Below are positions 34,455 through 43,496 of a DNA stretch of 47,076 nucleotides, one piece after another; the stretch's first letter is position 1, and each line of letters starts with the position of its first letter. The notes beneath the pieces are model-generated. The model saw only the letters and a program-made list of their open reading frames with translations, did not search any database and had not been told where the DNA came from. The position numbers and the translations under genes were made by a program. Source of the stretch: an uncultured Granulosicoccus sp. (GTDB taxonomy: Bacteria; Pseudomonadota; Gammaproteobacteria; Granulosicoccales; Granulosicoccaceae); contig CANLXI010000046.1 of assembly GCA_947495035.1 (NCBI GenBank), positions 1-47,076 on the forward strand, written 5' to 3'.

Positions 34455-34850
34455 TGGCGTTCGGCGGCCATCGTCAGGACCGTTGATCTGAACGGTAAAG
34501 GCCGATCGAATGTTGGCCGTTCTCTCGCCGATCAACCCAGCCTTGCCTGCTGTCGAGCAGGCAGCTACAGGACCATGGCTCAGAGATGCGTCCGCCAGAA
34601 CATGTGTTCTGGCAGTGACGTCGACATCTTCCAGAGCCACGCCGTACGGCACGAAACAGGGGATACTTCTGGCGGAGCAGCTTGCCGACAGCACGAGCGC
34701 TCTTTCACTATCGAATCGTTGCCGCGATCACTCGTTTATAGTAGCTTGACTGACAGTTTCTGCTGATTTCTGTTTGAAGGAAACGCCTGCAAGGTCTTGC
34801 CTGTGGACCATCTGTTTGCTGCGCATACATCGAGTCTGGAGCACGTGATA
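34455..34850. other. Intergenic region upstream of the Crp homologue
   Basis: 396 bp with no supported gene. It should carry the Crp-homologue promoter; the stretch at 34720-34790 is AT-rich. An in-frame TTG at 34797 is less convincing than the ATG at 34851. Confidence 0.4.
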
Positions 34851-35474
34851 ATGGTGGCACCGCATACTGACGGCATGACCCGGTTCTTTGATGGAACCCA
34901 CCGACAAACATACCCGGCCAACTCGGTCATTCTGTCTGGCGGAGACGTTCCCCAGTCCGTGTATTGCATTGACAGCGGCTCTGTTGCTGTCGTGGTCAAT
35001 GATCTTGATGATAGAGAATACGTACTGACCTATCTATACGCTGGCGACATATTCGGAGAGTCGGGCTTGTTTGACCAGAAGCCGCAACCATTCATTCGGG
35101 TAGAGACTCGTGTCGAATGCACGTTGGCCGAAATGAATTGCGATTATTTTCGCCGCCTCGCCGAGAGCAGTCCGAAGCTGTGGTATGAACTATCCGTTCG
35201 GATGGCAGCACGGCTCCACACAAACTACAACAAGGTGCATGATCTGGCATTTTTCGATGCGACAAGGCGAGTGACATCCGCCTTGCTGGATCTCACCCTG
35301 ATGCCGGATGCCATTGATCATCCTGACGGTAGGCAGCTTGACATCACCAGAAAGGAACTTGCACGCGTTTCCGACTGCTCTCCCGGCACGGTCGGTTCCG
35401 TACTCAGGGAACTGGAAGACCGTGGCTTGATTCACGTCAGAGGTCGTGCAGTTGTGGTGTATGGTACGCGCTGA
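34851..35474 (+). CDS. Crp/Fnr-family regulator, Crp homologue with altered cAMP site
   Basis: 207 residues, nearly the length of E. coli Crp (from memory 210), and it aligns without a gap, ending in the same VVVYGTR. Start at ATG 34851 with ggag nine bases upstream. The cyclic-nucleotide fold is kept (GSVAVVV; GDIFGESGLF, with Glu70 in the place of Crp Glu72). But the phosphate-contact pair Arg82-Ser83 is Pro80-Phe81, and Thr127-Ser128 is Asn125-Tyr126. In the recognition helix Arg180, Glu181 and Arg185 become Pro178, Gly179 and Ser183. So it may not bind cAMP or the usual TGTGA half-site. It could control the nearby glycan operon. Confidence 0.9.
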   Translation: MVAPHTDGMTRFFDGTHRQTYPANSVILSGGDVPQSVYCIDSGSVAVVVNDLDDREYVLTYLYAGDIFGESGLFDQKPQPFIRVETRVECTLAEMNCDYFRRLAESSPKLWYELSVRMAARLHTNYNKVHDLAFFDATRRVTSALLDLTLMPDAIDHPDGRQLDITRKELARVSDCSPGTVGSVLRELEDRGLIHVRGRAVVVYGTR

Positions 35475-35570
35475 TCGCAGCAGCAGAGACTGGATGACGT
35501 CGAAACGCCTTGTAAAACGGTATGAATTTGCCGCTTGCTGACTCGCTGCGGACTACCATGAAGACTGCCT

Positions 35571-35595
35571 ATGCCCTGTGTGAGTAGCAGGGCAT
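35571..35595. terminator. Perfect inverted repeat near argS
   Basis: atgccctg (35571-35578) and cagggcat (35588-35595) form a perfect 8-bp stem with a 9-nt loop, between the convergent Crp-homologue and argS genes. There is no T-run, so a terminator role is uncertain. Confidence 0.35.
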
Positions 35596-35663
35596 GGACA
35601 GCTTGCAGTGGCCTGAGTGCCGCATCAGGATCGCGTGATGCCGGCGGCGATCACACGCGATCG

Positions 35664-37427
35664 CTACATCCTCTCTGGCGCCCGTATGCCCAGCAGTGAC
35701 AAACCGGTTGCCAGTGTACGTGCCGTCAGGCGACACAGCGCCAGACGACTCAGGCGTGTTTCCGCATCCGGTGCATCCACCACGGGGCAGGAGTTGTAGA
35801 AGCTGGAGTAGGCCGTGGCCAGGTCGAACAGATAGGTGGCCAGGCGATGGAACAACAGCGAACCGCTGACTTCCTCGATCACATTGGCAAAGCGCAGCAA
35901 TTGCATGGCAAGTGCCTTCTCGGCCTCGTCCGCAATGACCATCGGTGCCTGATCGATTTCGTCTTCACCGATGCCGTGGCTGGCCATGGCGCGGCGTACG
36001 ATCGATTGCACCCGTGCATGCGCATACTGCATGTAAGGGGCAGTATTGCCTTCCAGTGCCAGCATGCGATCGAAATCGAAGACGTAGTCTCGGGTGCGTT
36101 CGCTGGACAGATCGGCGTATTTGACCGCACCGATGCCCACCATCTGTGCCACTTCCGCTCGCTCCTCGGTCGAGAGTTCCGGGTTCTTTTCCTCGATGGT
36201 GGCTGCCGCCCGTTCAATGGCCTCGTTCACCAGGTCCGACAGGCGAATGGTGTCCCCGGTGCGGCTCTTGAACATCTTGCCGTCGGCACCCAGCACGGAG
36301 CCGAAGGCGATGTGTTCGGCAGTGGCGGGCGGTTTCAGCCAGCCAGCCATGCGTCCGGCCTCGTAGACCATCTCCAGATGCTGTGACTGGGGTGAGCCCA
36401 CGACATACAGCAGGCGATCGGCGTGCAGCGCCTGGGTGCGCTGGCGCAGGGCGGCCAGATCGGTTGCCGCGTAGCCATAGCCGCCATCTCGCTTGCGCAC
36501 GATCAGGGGCAGGGGCTCGCCATCGCGATTCCTGAAGCCGGGAGGAAACAGGCATTCGGCACCGTCGCTGGTCTGAATCAGGCCCAGATTGCGCAGTTCT
36601 TCCAGGGTCGGGGCCAGTTCGTCGTTGTAGGCACTCTCACCCACGAATTCCGAGCCATCGAGACGCACTTCCAGCTGTCCGTACACCTGCATGAAGTACT
36701 TCTGGGATTGCTCGATCAGCAGCTTCCACAGTCGCAGGGTTTCCGCATCGCCCGATTGCAGTGAGACCACGCGGTTGCGGGCGCGGGTCTGGAATTCCTC
36801 GGAGGCTTCGAACTTCTGCCTGGCAGCACGATAGAAACCGTTCAGGTCGCCCTGTGACAGCTCCTGAGTGGCCTCGGTTTCCCCCAGGTCCAGCAGATGC
36901 TCGATGAGCATGCCAAAGGGGGTGCCCCAGTCACCCAGATGATTGCGACGCAGCACCTCATGTCCCTGCCATTCAAGCAGCCGCACACAGGCATCACCGA
37001 TGATGGTGGAGCGCAGGTGGCCGACATGCATCTCCTTGGCAACGTTCGGAGCCGAGTAATCGATGACGATGGTCTGGCGCTCCGGTGGTTCGAAGCCCAG
37101 CAGCGTATCGGCACGCTGTTCTTCGAGCATGCCGCCCAATGCGCCGGCTGCCAGAGTGATGTTGATGAAACCGGGACCGGCGATCTCGAGCTTGTCGATC
37201 AACTCGTCGGCTTCCACCACCTCGATAACCGCCGCGGCGATCTCACGCGGGTTCTTCTTCAGCGCCTTGGCCATGGCCATGGCGGCATTGGCCTGAAAGT
37301 CGGCATGGCGACTGGCCTGCAACACCGGGTCGACCGGATGGACGGACGCATCGGAACCGCTGTTCCTGGCCACTTGGGTGAAGGCTGCGCTCATTGTGGC
37401 GCGCACACGTTGTTCGGGACTGATCAC
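35664..37427 (-). CDS. argS: Arginyl-tRNA synthetase
   Basis: 587 residues, usual ArgS length. It charges tRNA-Arg with arginine. Class Ia motifs: NVAKEMHVGHLRSTIIGD (HIGH-type, HVGH) and a KMSKS-like MFKSRTG. The N-terminal tRNA-binding domain and the C-terminal DALR anticodon domain (from LEGNTAPYMQYAHARVQSI, ending in RLSRLALCRLTARTLATGLSLLGI) are complete. The start is a GTG at 37427; an ATG at 37394 is possible but would trim the N-terminal domain. It is a stable housekeeping anchor for the region. Confidence 0.96.
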   Translation of the reverse strand: MISPEQRVRATMSAAFTQVARNSGSDASVHPVDPVLQASRHADFQANAAMAMAKALKKNPREIAAAVIEVVEADELIDKLEIAGPGFINITLAAGALGGMLEEQRADTLLGFEPPERQTIVIDYSAPNVAKEMHVGHLRSTIIGDACVRLLEWQGHEVLRRNHLGDWGTPFGMLIEHLLDLGETEATQELSQGDLNGFYRAARQKFEASEEFQTRARNRVVSLQSGDAETLRLWKLLIEQSQKYFMQVYGQLEVRLDGSEFVGESAYNDELAPTLEELRNLGLIQTSDGAECLFPPGFRNRDGEPLPLIVRKRDGGYGYAATDLAALRQRTQALHADRLLYVVGSPQSQHLEMVYEAGRMAGWLKPPATAEHIAFGSVLGADGKMFKSRTGDTIRLSDLVNEAIERAAATIEEKNPELSTEERAEVAQMVGIGAVKYADLSSERTRDYVFDFDRMLALEGNTAPYMQYAHARVQSIVRRAMASHGIGEDEIDQAPMVIADEAEKALAMQLLRFANVIEEVSGSLLFHRLATYLFDLATAYSSFYNSCPVVDAPDAETRLSRLALCRLTARTLATGLSLLGIRAPERM

Positions 37428-37570
37428 GAGATGACGATATTGCGTATTGGCAGGTCGCGCAGCATACCGTACAAGGCAGGGTCAGGCGTACCCTCAGGGT
37501 CAGGAACGGCGTTCACAAGCGACCGGCGAACACGGCCGACCTGCGGTTGCCAGCCGCGACTGGGGGGGCT

Positions 37571-38878
37571 TCAGGCTGCCCTGGATGTCTCGCTGGTATC
37601 CGCGCCGGTATCGGTATTGGATTCGGTATCGTTGCCCGCCTGACGTCGGAAGCGCACCGTGCGGATCATTTCCCGGATGCGCGGCTGAATCTCCGTTCGC
37701 CAGCGCGTGCCGTTGAATACCCCGTAATGACCGACGCCCGGCTGCACGTAATGCCAGCGACTCTCGTCGGGGATGTTCGGACACATGTCCTGAGCGGCTT
37801 CCGTCTGACCCAGTCCACAGATGTCGTCGCGCTCACCCTCGACCGTCATCAGGGCAGTGTCCTTGATGGCACCGAGGTCGATGACTTCACCCTTGTAGGT
37901 GAATTCACCCTTGGGCAGTGCGTGCTGTTGAAAGACGCGCTCTACTGTGTCGAGATAGAACTCGGCCGGCAGGTCCATGACCGCCAGATACTCATCGTAG
38001 AAGCGGTTGTGCTGTTCGACGCTGTCACAATCGCCCTTGATCAGGTCGTTGAACACGTTCTTGTGGGCCTCGATATGACGGTTCAGGTTCATCTGCATGA
38101 AGCCGGACAACTGGATGAAACCGGGATAGACCCGGCGCATGCAGCCGGCATTGGGCCAGGGCACATGCTCGATGACGTTGTTCCTGAACCATTCAATGGG
38201 CTTGGACTCGGCCAGTTCGTTCACCGCCGTGGGGTTGCGCCGTGTATCCAGCGGGCCTCCCATCAGGGTCAGGGAGGCGGGGGTGCACTCATCCTGCATG
38301 GCCGCCATGACCGCTGTTGCTGCCAGTGCCGGCACCGAAGGCTGGCAGACCGCGATCACATGCACATCGTTCCCCAGCCAGCGCACGCATTCGATGATTT
38401 CGGTGATGAAGTCGTCCAGACTGAACGAGCCCATTGCCACCGGGACTTCCCGGGCGTCCCGCCAGTCGGTGATGTACAGATTGTGTTCGGGCAGCATCGC
38501 CTTGACGGTGCCACGCAGCAAGGTGGCGTAATGCCCCGACATGGGCGCTATCAGCAGCACCTTGGGGTCGTAGCGCTTGCCGCAGACTGTCTCGTCCCTG
38601 TCGAAGTGCAGCAGATCACACCATGTGCGCTGCAGCACGATCTCTTCGGTGATAGGCACATCCAGTCCGTGAATCCGGGTGCTGTCGATGTCCCATTCCG
38701 GCTTGCCATAGCGCCGCGTCATGTTCTCGAACATGGTGGCCGAGGCAGAGATCCAGCGTTGTGCGTAATTGTCAGGCCAGGGGTTGAAAGGGGAGTTCAC
38801 CATACGTCGCATCCAGCGACCCTGAATGCGCAAGGGCATCAGTGCTGAACGGGCCATCTCGTAGGTGTGATATTTCAT
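37571..38878 (-). CDS. phaZ: Intracellular polyhydroxyalkanoate depolymerase
   Basis: 435 residues. The fold is alpha/beta hydrolase with a Cys nucleophile: VIAVCQPSVPALAA (Cys178), as in Ralstonia PhaZ1, instead of a Ser lipase box. The acid lies near VEGERDDICG and the catalytic His in PGVGHYGVF. It degrades stored poly(3-hydroxybutyrate) granules in the cytoplasm. ATG at 38878 behind ggag. No phasin or synthase gene is adjacent. Confidence 0.9.
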   Translation of the reverse strand: MKYHTYEMARSALMPLRIQGRWMRRMVNSPFNPWPDNYAQRWISASATMFENMTRRYGKPEWDIDSTRIHGLDVPITEEIVLQRTWCDLLHFDRDETVCGKRYDPKVLLIAPMSGHYATLLRGTVKAMLPEHNLYITDWRDAREVPVAMGSFSLDDFITEIIECVRWLGNDVHVIAVCQPSVPALAATAVMAAMQDECTPASLTLMGGPLDTRRNPTAVNELAESKPIEWFRNNVIEHVPWPNAGCMRRVYPGFIQLSGFMQMNLNRHIEAHKNVFNDLIKGDCDSVEQHNRFYDEYLAVMDLPAEFYLDTVERVFQQHALPKGEFTYKGEVIDLGAIKDTALMTVEGERDDICGLGQTEAAQDMCPNIPDESRWHYVQPGVGHYGVFNGTRWRTEIQPRIREMIRTVRFRRQAGNDTESNTDTGADTSETSRAA

Positions 38879-39213
38879 GCAAAACTCCCAGCCTGGAGGG
38901 TGGTCTCAATATGTTGTATGCAGTGTGCAATAGTCAATCGTGAGGACGATTGCAGACGCTCACAGGAGTCGTGACCGATTTTCTAGTTGAAGCCGTCGAA
39001 CCAGTCCCGATCTGCGACTACTGTCAGGTATTAGCGGCCTGAGGAACAAAAGCCTTCGGCAAGCATTACCGAGACAGCCTCCAATGCACCGAAATTGTGC
39101 GGTATATCAAGCGCTTTCAGATCGATTTCGAGAGTAGCAAGCGAGAGAACTGGTATGGTAGTGGGCAAATGGCCCATTGACTATTGAGAAAAGCGTCGTT
39201 CTTCCTTCTGGCT
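38879..39213. other. Intergenic, phaZ promoter side
   Basis: 335 bp upstream of phaZ, before the 12-bp repeat array. No gene is supported. Confidence 0.4.
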
Positions 39214-39405
39214 GGTTCGATGTTCAGTTCGTTGCTCGGTTCAATTTCCAGGTCGATTTGCAGCTCAATCTGCGGTTCAGTGCGCAGTCTGGCGTGCTGT
39301 TTGGCGTGCTGTTTGCCGTGCTGTTTGCCGTGCAATTCGCCTTGCAATTCAGCGTTCAGGTCGTCGCGCAGTCCAACGCACAGCCCAACCTGCTGTTCGA
39401 CGCTC
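39214..39405. repeat. Degenerate 12-bp minisatellite, 16 units
   Basis: Sixteen consecutive 12-bp units with no gap, for example ggttcgatgttc, agttcgttgctc, tgtttgccgtgc (twice in a row) and agtccaacgcac; the loose consensus is nnttcgnngtgc. It lies about 100 bp beyond the acdS stop codon. Because 12 is a multiple of 3, several frames stay open through it. One minus-strand frame (39117-39407) reads as a tetrapeptide-like repeat (ELQG, KQHG, ELQI, DLEI), but I do not accept it as a gene. Confidence 0.88.
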
Positions 39406-39504
39406 ACATGCCTCGTCCGTTGTCATTCCATCCGGACGAGGCAAGTAACAGGCGTTCAGGCGACGCCAGTTCCGCCAATTCACATCGTGAGGGCGATCGC
39501 CCTG

Positions 39505-40521
39505 TCAGCCGTTGCGATAGGTATAGCTGTAACCGTTCAGGGCCGGCGCGCCGCCCAGGTGGGCGTAGAGCACCTTCGAGCCTTCCGGGAAGAAGCCCTT
39601 GCCGATCAGGTCGATCATGCCCTGCATGGATTTGCCTTCGTAGACGGGGTCGGTGATCATGGCTTCGGTGCGGGCAGCCAGACGGATGGCCTCATTGGTC
39701 TCCTTGCTGGGCACACCATAGGCGGGGTAGGCGTAATCCGGGTTGATGACGATTTCATCATCGCGCACTGGGCGTCCCAGTTCCACCAGTTCGGCAGTGT
39801 TGTCCACAATCTGCCGAACCTGCCGACGCAATTGCTCGGGGGTGCCTGAACCGTCTATGCCGATGACCCTGTCGGCGCGGTTGTCCTCGGCAAAGCCGAC
39901 AATCATGCCGGCCTGGGTGGAGCCGGTGACCACGCAGACCACGATGTAGTCGAAGCGGATGCCCATCTCGGCTTCCTGGGCCCGTACCTCTTCGGCGAAG
40001 CCCACATAGCCGAGTCCGCCATACTGGTGTACGGACGCACCTGCGGGAATGGCATAGGGCTGGCCTCCGGCGTCACGCACCGATTGCATGGCCTCTTCCC
40101 AGCTCTGGCGAATGCCGATATCGAATCCCTCGTCCACCATGCGGCTGTCAGCCCCCATCAGGCGCGTCATCAGGATGTTGCCGACGCGATCGTAGACAGC
40201 GTCCTCGTGTGGCACCCAGCTTTCCTGGATGACCACGCATTTCATGCCGATCTTGGCGGCGGTAGCGGCCACCATGCGGGTGTGATTGGACTGCACTCCA
40301 CCAATGGAAACCAGGGTGTCTGCGCCCGAGGCAATGGCGTCGGGCACGATGTACTCCAGTTTGCGCAGCTTGTTGCCGCCCATGGCCAGGCCGGAGTTGC
40401 AGTCATCGCGCTTGGCGTAGATCTGCACCTTGCCGCCCAGCGCGTCTGTCAGACGAGGCAGGTGCTCGATGGGAGTGGGGCCGAAGGTGAGTGGGTAGCG
40501 TTCGAATCGGGACAGGTTCAT
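39505..40521 (-). CDS. acdS: 1-Aminocyclopropane-1-carboxylate deaminase
   Basis: 338 residues, exactly the length of the Pseudomonas enzyme. It converts ACC, the ethylene precursor of plants, to 2-oxobutanoate and ammonia with PLP. Lys51 (PLP Schiff base), Ser78, Tyr268, Tyr294, Glu295 and Leu322 all fall at the known ACC deaminase numbers; Glu295/Leu322 separate it from D-cysteine desulfhydrase. Start at the ATG 40521 (MNLSRFERYP), not the longer frame. The divergent Lrp-type gene at 40668 is its likely activator. Confidence 0.95.
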   Translation of the reverse strand: MNLSRFERYPLTFGPTPIEHLPRLTDALGGKVQIYAKRDDCNSGLAMGGNKLRKLEYIVPDAIASGADTLVSIGGVQSNHTRMVAATAAKIGMKCVVIQESWVPHEDAVYDRVGNILMTRLMGADSRMVDEGFDIGIRQSWEEAMQSVRDAGGQPYAIPAGASVHQYGGLGYVGFAEEVRAQEAEMGIRFDYIVVCVVTGSTQAGMIVGFAEDNRADRVIGIDGSGTPEQLRRQVRQIVDNTAELVELGRPVRDDEIVINPDYAYPAYGVPSKETNEAIRLAARTEAMITDPVYEGKSMQGMIDLIGKGFFPEGSKVLYAHLGGAPALNGYSYTYRNG

Positions 40522-40667
40522 GGAGGCAGCCTCTGGTGTCGGTTTCCGTGAGATAAAGTCTGCTGGAAATCGCATGGAAGCTGCTTTCAGAATCAGCTAC
40601 CTGAGTGATCATGAATGGGTGATAGGATGTTCCGAATTGCCATGATTGCTCGAAAAAGAGGCTGAAA
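40522..40667. promoter_or_regulatory. acdS-acdR divergent promoter region
   Basis: 146 bp between divergent acdS and acdR. In known acdRS pairs AcdR (Lrp type) binds here. I see no single clear operator. Confidence 0.5.
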
Positions 40668-41186
40668 TTGGAAGATTCCATCATCACCATCGAGCTGGAT
40701 CGTATTGACCGCAAGATTCTCAAACTCCTGCAGGCCGATGGACGGCTGAGCAATGCGGAGCTGGCGCAGCAGGTTAACGTCAGTGCGGCCACCTGTCACC
40801 GACGAACGCAGCGGCTGATCGAGGGAGGCTGCATCTCGGGATTTCGCGCCATGATCAATCCCGCGAGCGTTTCGCGCGGCGCTCTCGTCATGGTAGGTGT
40901 GGTGCTGGATCGCTCGACGCCCGAGAGTTTCGCCGCCTTCGAGGCCGCCATTCTGAAACTGAGTTTCGTGCTGGATTGCCACCTGGTAGCCGGTGACTTC
41001 GACTATTTCCTGAAAGTGCGGGTCAGGGACATGGCCGATTTCAACAAGCTGCACGGGGAGCAGCTGATCGCGTTTCCGGGTGTGCGGCAGATCCGCAGCT
41101 TCTTCGTGATGAAGGAAGTGACGGACAACGCGGAGCTGGATTTTCAGGTGGAACCTGCCTCAGCGACGATGCGCAGGGCAGATTGA
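40668..41186 (+). CDS. acdR: Lrp/AsnC-family regulator, AcdR-like
   Basis: 172 residues, start at a TTG (40668) with agagg six bases upstream. The Lrp HTH reads IDRKILKLLQADGRLSNAELAQQVNVSAATCHRRTQRLIEGG; the C-terminal RAM domain includes DCHLVAGDFDYFLKVRVRDM and GVRQIRSFFVMKEV. Divergence from acdS supports AcdR. In known systems it switches acdS on with ACC. Confidence 0.88.
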   Translation: MEDSIITIELDRIDRKILKLLQADGRLSNAELAQQVNVSAATCHRRTQRLIEGGCISGFRAMINPASVSRGALVMVGVVLDRSTPESFAAFEAAILKLSFVLDCHLVAGDFDYFLKVRVRDMADFNKLHGEQLIAFPGVRQIRSFFVMKEVTDNAELDFQVEPASATMRRAD

Positions 41187-41283
41187 CGTTATTGATCAAG
41201 GCGAACAATTCCTTGGCGACAGCCACAGGGCATTCGGACCACGCCCCTGATGTCCGGTCAGCCAGCGTTTTCGCTCAGAGCCT

Positions 41284-41721
41284 TCAACTGCCCGGAGGAC
41301 TGTCTTCCCAGCTGTCGAGCTTGTCCGCTATGGCATGTGCGTCAGTGGTACTGAACGGCTTGACCAGATAATCGGCTACCCGGGCATTGCTCAACGCCTT
41401 TTGCCTGTCGGTGTCAGCGCTGGAGGAGGTCAGCATCACGATGAATCGCGGATCGTCAGTCAGCCCTATCTCCTTCAGACGTTCGAGGAAGTCAAATCCG
41501 TTCATGACCGGCATGTTGATGTCCAGCAGCATCAGCAGCACCGGAAACTGTTCCGGATCCTGCAGACGATTGGCCGCATGATCCTGCAAAAGCGCGAGCG
41601 CCTCCTTACCGGACTGGGCCGTGTCGACCGTGTCGAATCGACCACTGCGTTTCAGCGCTCGGCTATGCACCATGAGGTCGATCGCATTGTCGTCGACAAT
41701 GAGTACGCTATGCCTTTTCAT
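41284..41721 (-). CDS. Single-domain response regulator (Rcp1-like)
   Basis: 145 residues, only a receiver domain. Acidic pair Asp10-Asp11 (IVDDNAID), phosphoacceptor Asp67 in LLDINMP, Thr in MLTSSSAD and Lys in LVKPF. It overlaps the kinase gene by 4 bp (ATGA) and is its obvious partner. Without an output domain it must act by protein contact or as a phosphate sink. It resembles receivers paired with PAS or phytochrome kinases. Confidence 0.88.
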   Translation of the reverse strand: MKRHSVLIVDDNAIDLMVHSRALKRSGRFDTVDTAQSGKEALALLQDHAANRLQDPEQFPVLLMLLDINMPVMNGFDFLERLKEIGLTDDPRFIVMLTSSSADTDRQKALSNARVADYLVKPFSTTDAHAIADKLDSWEDSPPGS

Positions 41722-43217
41722 GTCGAAGGCCTCGCGTGTTCCGGCAGGTGAATGCTGAACACCGTCGGCTTGCGAAGACTGGCAATCCGAACCTGACCGC
41801 CCAATCGGTCGACATGCTTCTTGACGATATACAATCCGAGGCCATGGCCGATATGCTGCGACGAGCCACGGGTGAACATCGTGAAGGCGTCATCGCCCAG
41901 TTCCTTGTCGATGCCCAGTCCATTGTCACTGACTTGCACCACGACCTGATCGTCTTCTCTGAATGAGCGTATCGAGATCGTCGGATTGTCCTCGGATTCA
42001 TCACGAAACTTGCGCGCGTTCGACAACAGGTTCGTCATCACCTGCGTAATGCGTGTCCTGTCGGAATGAAGTGTGCTCACGTCCAGATGCAGCTCGACTT
42101 TGTCAGCCGGATCCGGATCACAGTCCGCCAGCTGCGTGGTAATGATATCCTCGACGACGGCGGCCAGATCGAACTCGGTGGCGTTGACCGAAGCGGTATC
42201 GGCTCTGGCGAGAATCATCAGGTCAGTGACCAGGTTGTTCAGCTTCAGCAGTCGCCCCTGTGCCATGCTTATCATCTCGGGCAATTGCTCATACTGCGCA
42301 TCGCTGATGTCCTCGGCGATGGTATTCAGCAGGCCGCGTGTGGTGGTGATTGGCGCTACCAGATCGTGTGACACATGGTAGTTGAACTGGGACAGTTCTT
42401 CGTTGGCCTGCAGCAGGTTTTTCTGGTCAAGGTGCTGTTGGGTCACGTCGTAGAGTACGGCCACGCTCCCCGAGACGGCGCCATTGGCGCCACGCCAAGC
42501 CCTGCATTCGATCTCGATCCAGCTCTCCGCGCTGTCCGCCGGCGACACGGCTTCGATGCGCCTTGGTGGCTGCTCGCCCGCCATGCTTGCATCGATATCG
42601 TTCAGCAGGGGCAATCTGGCTTCCAGCCGTTCAGCATAGTCCTCTTCCAGAAGCTCTTCGATGCTGATGGGTTGCGAGAGCAGTCTGGATTGCAGCTGCG
42701 CAAATGCTTCACTACAGGCCAGAATACGGTGAGATGCATCAACCATGACCACCGCACTGGGCATGGCCCTGACCAGGGTGCGCAGTGACTCGGTGGACTC
42801 CTTGCGCTCCGCCCGGTTCCTGGACATTTGCGCAATCAGATCCGGATCGGTCACGGGGCGGCTGACGCCTACCTGCCTGACCACCTTGCCATCTTCGAAA
42901 ATCGGGTTCTTGATCGTGTGCATATAGCGCACGACACCGTCGGCATCGGTGACCGGTTCTGCCGGTATGTCGAGCATCTTGCCGGTCTGGAAGACCTTGT
43001 GATCATCACTGACGTATTGCAGGGTGTCGTCAGGGTCGCTTTGTTCGCCGTCGATCAGCTCGCGCAGCTGTTCATTGCTCAGGCCATAGTACTCACGAAA
43101 TTCTCGATTGGCCCACAGCAGACGCGACTTGGGTCCCTTGACCAGAACCATGTCCGTCATGGCGTCGAGAATCTCCTCGAACCAGGCAGCGCTGTTGGTC
43201 GATTGCGCGTCAGTCAT
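41718..43217 (-). CDS. Soluble PAS-domain sensor histidine kinase
   Basis: 499 residues and no membrane helix. Two PAS regions come first (about 10-125 and 145-270, with LDAMTDMVLVKGP... and VRAMPSAVVMVDASHRI). Then HisKA with ELSQFNYHVSHDLVAPI (phospho-His), N box NLLSNARKF, G1 DNGLGI and G2 GHGLGLYIVKKHV. ATG 43217 follows ggagg. It senses a cytoplasmic signal; no haem or flavin binding can be shown by eye. Confidence 0.9.
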   Translation of the reverse strand: MTDAQSTNSAAWFEEILDAMTDMVLVKGPKSRLLWANREFREYYGLSNEQLRELIDGEQSDPDDTLQYVSDDHKVFQTGKMLDIPAEPVTDADGVVRYMHTIKNPIFEDGKVVRQVGVSRPVTDPDLIAQMSRNRAERKESTESLRTLVRAMPSAVVMVDASHRILACSEAFAQLQSRLLSQPISIEELLEEDYAERLEARLPLLNDIDASMAGEQPPRRIEAVSPADSAESWIEIECRAWRGANGAVSGSVAVLYDVTQQHLDQKNLLQANEELSQFNYHVSHDLVAPITTTRGLLNTIAEDISDAQYEQLPEMISMAQGRLLKLNNLVTDLMILARADTASVNATEFDLAAVVEDIITTQLADCDPDPADKVELHLDVSTLHSDRTRITQVMTNLLSNARKFRDESEDNPTISIRSFREDDQVVVQVSDNGLGIDKELGDDAFTMFTRGSSQHIGHGLGLYIVKKHVDRLGGQVRIASLRKPTVFSIHLPEHARPST

Positions 43218-43357
43218 GTGGCCTCCGTACTTTGGGCTTGAGAGAAAAACCGGACTCTGGTTGCCATCAGCCGAAATCCAATGCCGGCCGAGCGGGTGTT
43301 GCCGATGACAACAGCCCCGACTTTCATGATATCGACGACGCGATTGTAAACATGAGT

Positions 43358-43395
43358 GTCACGTTACTGATATGGGCGTCACGTTACTGTATGGC
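43358..43395. repeat. Tandem direct repeat upstream of the kinase gene
   Basis: gtcacgttactgatatggg (43358-43376) is followed at 43378 by gtcacgttactgtatggc: two head-to-tail copies of about 19 bp differing mainly by a two-base indel. It lies 141-178 bp upstream of the kinase start, in the 279-bp gap 43218-43496, and could be a tandem regulator site. No gene is seen in the gap. Confidence 0.7.
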
Positions 43396-43496
43396 CCGTG
43401 TAACTGTTTCTGGCTGCGTCACAACAGGCTGCTGACGATGCACGTGGTGATGATCGGATTGCCGTCATTCAAGGGACCGCCTGGAAGCTCGGAAAG

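Noticed and set aside
34797..34850. TTG start for the Crp homologue
   Set aside because: The ATG at 34851 has a ggag nine bases upstream and matches the length of Crp N-termini.
35571..35595. Rho-independent terminator
   Set aside because: The stem is perfect but no T-run follows on either strand; kept only as a low-confidence hairpin.
39117..39407. 96-residue repeat-rich minus-strand gene
   Set aside because: The reading frame comes from a 12-bp repeat, which also leaves other frames open; no good ribosome-binding site precedes the ATG at 39407.
39177..39656. Long plus-strand frames through the repeat into acdS
   Set aside because: They are open only because of the repeat and acdS composition; they overlap the confident acdS gene.
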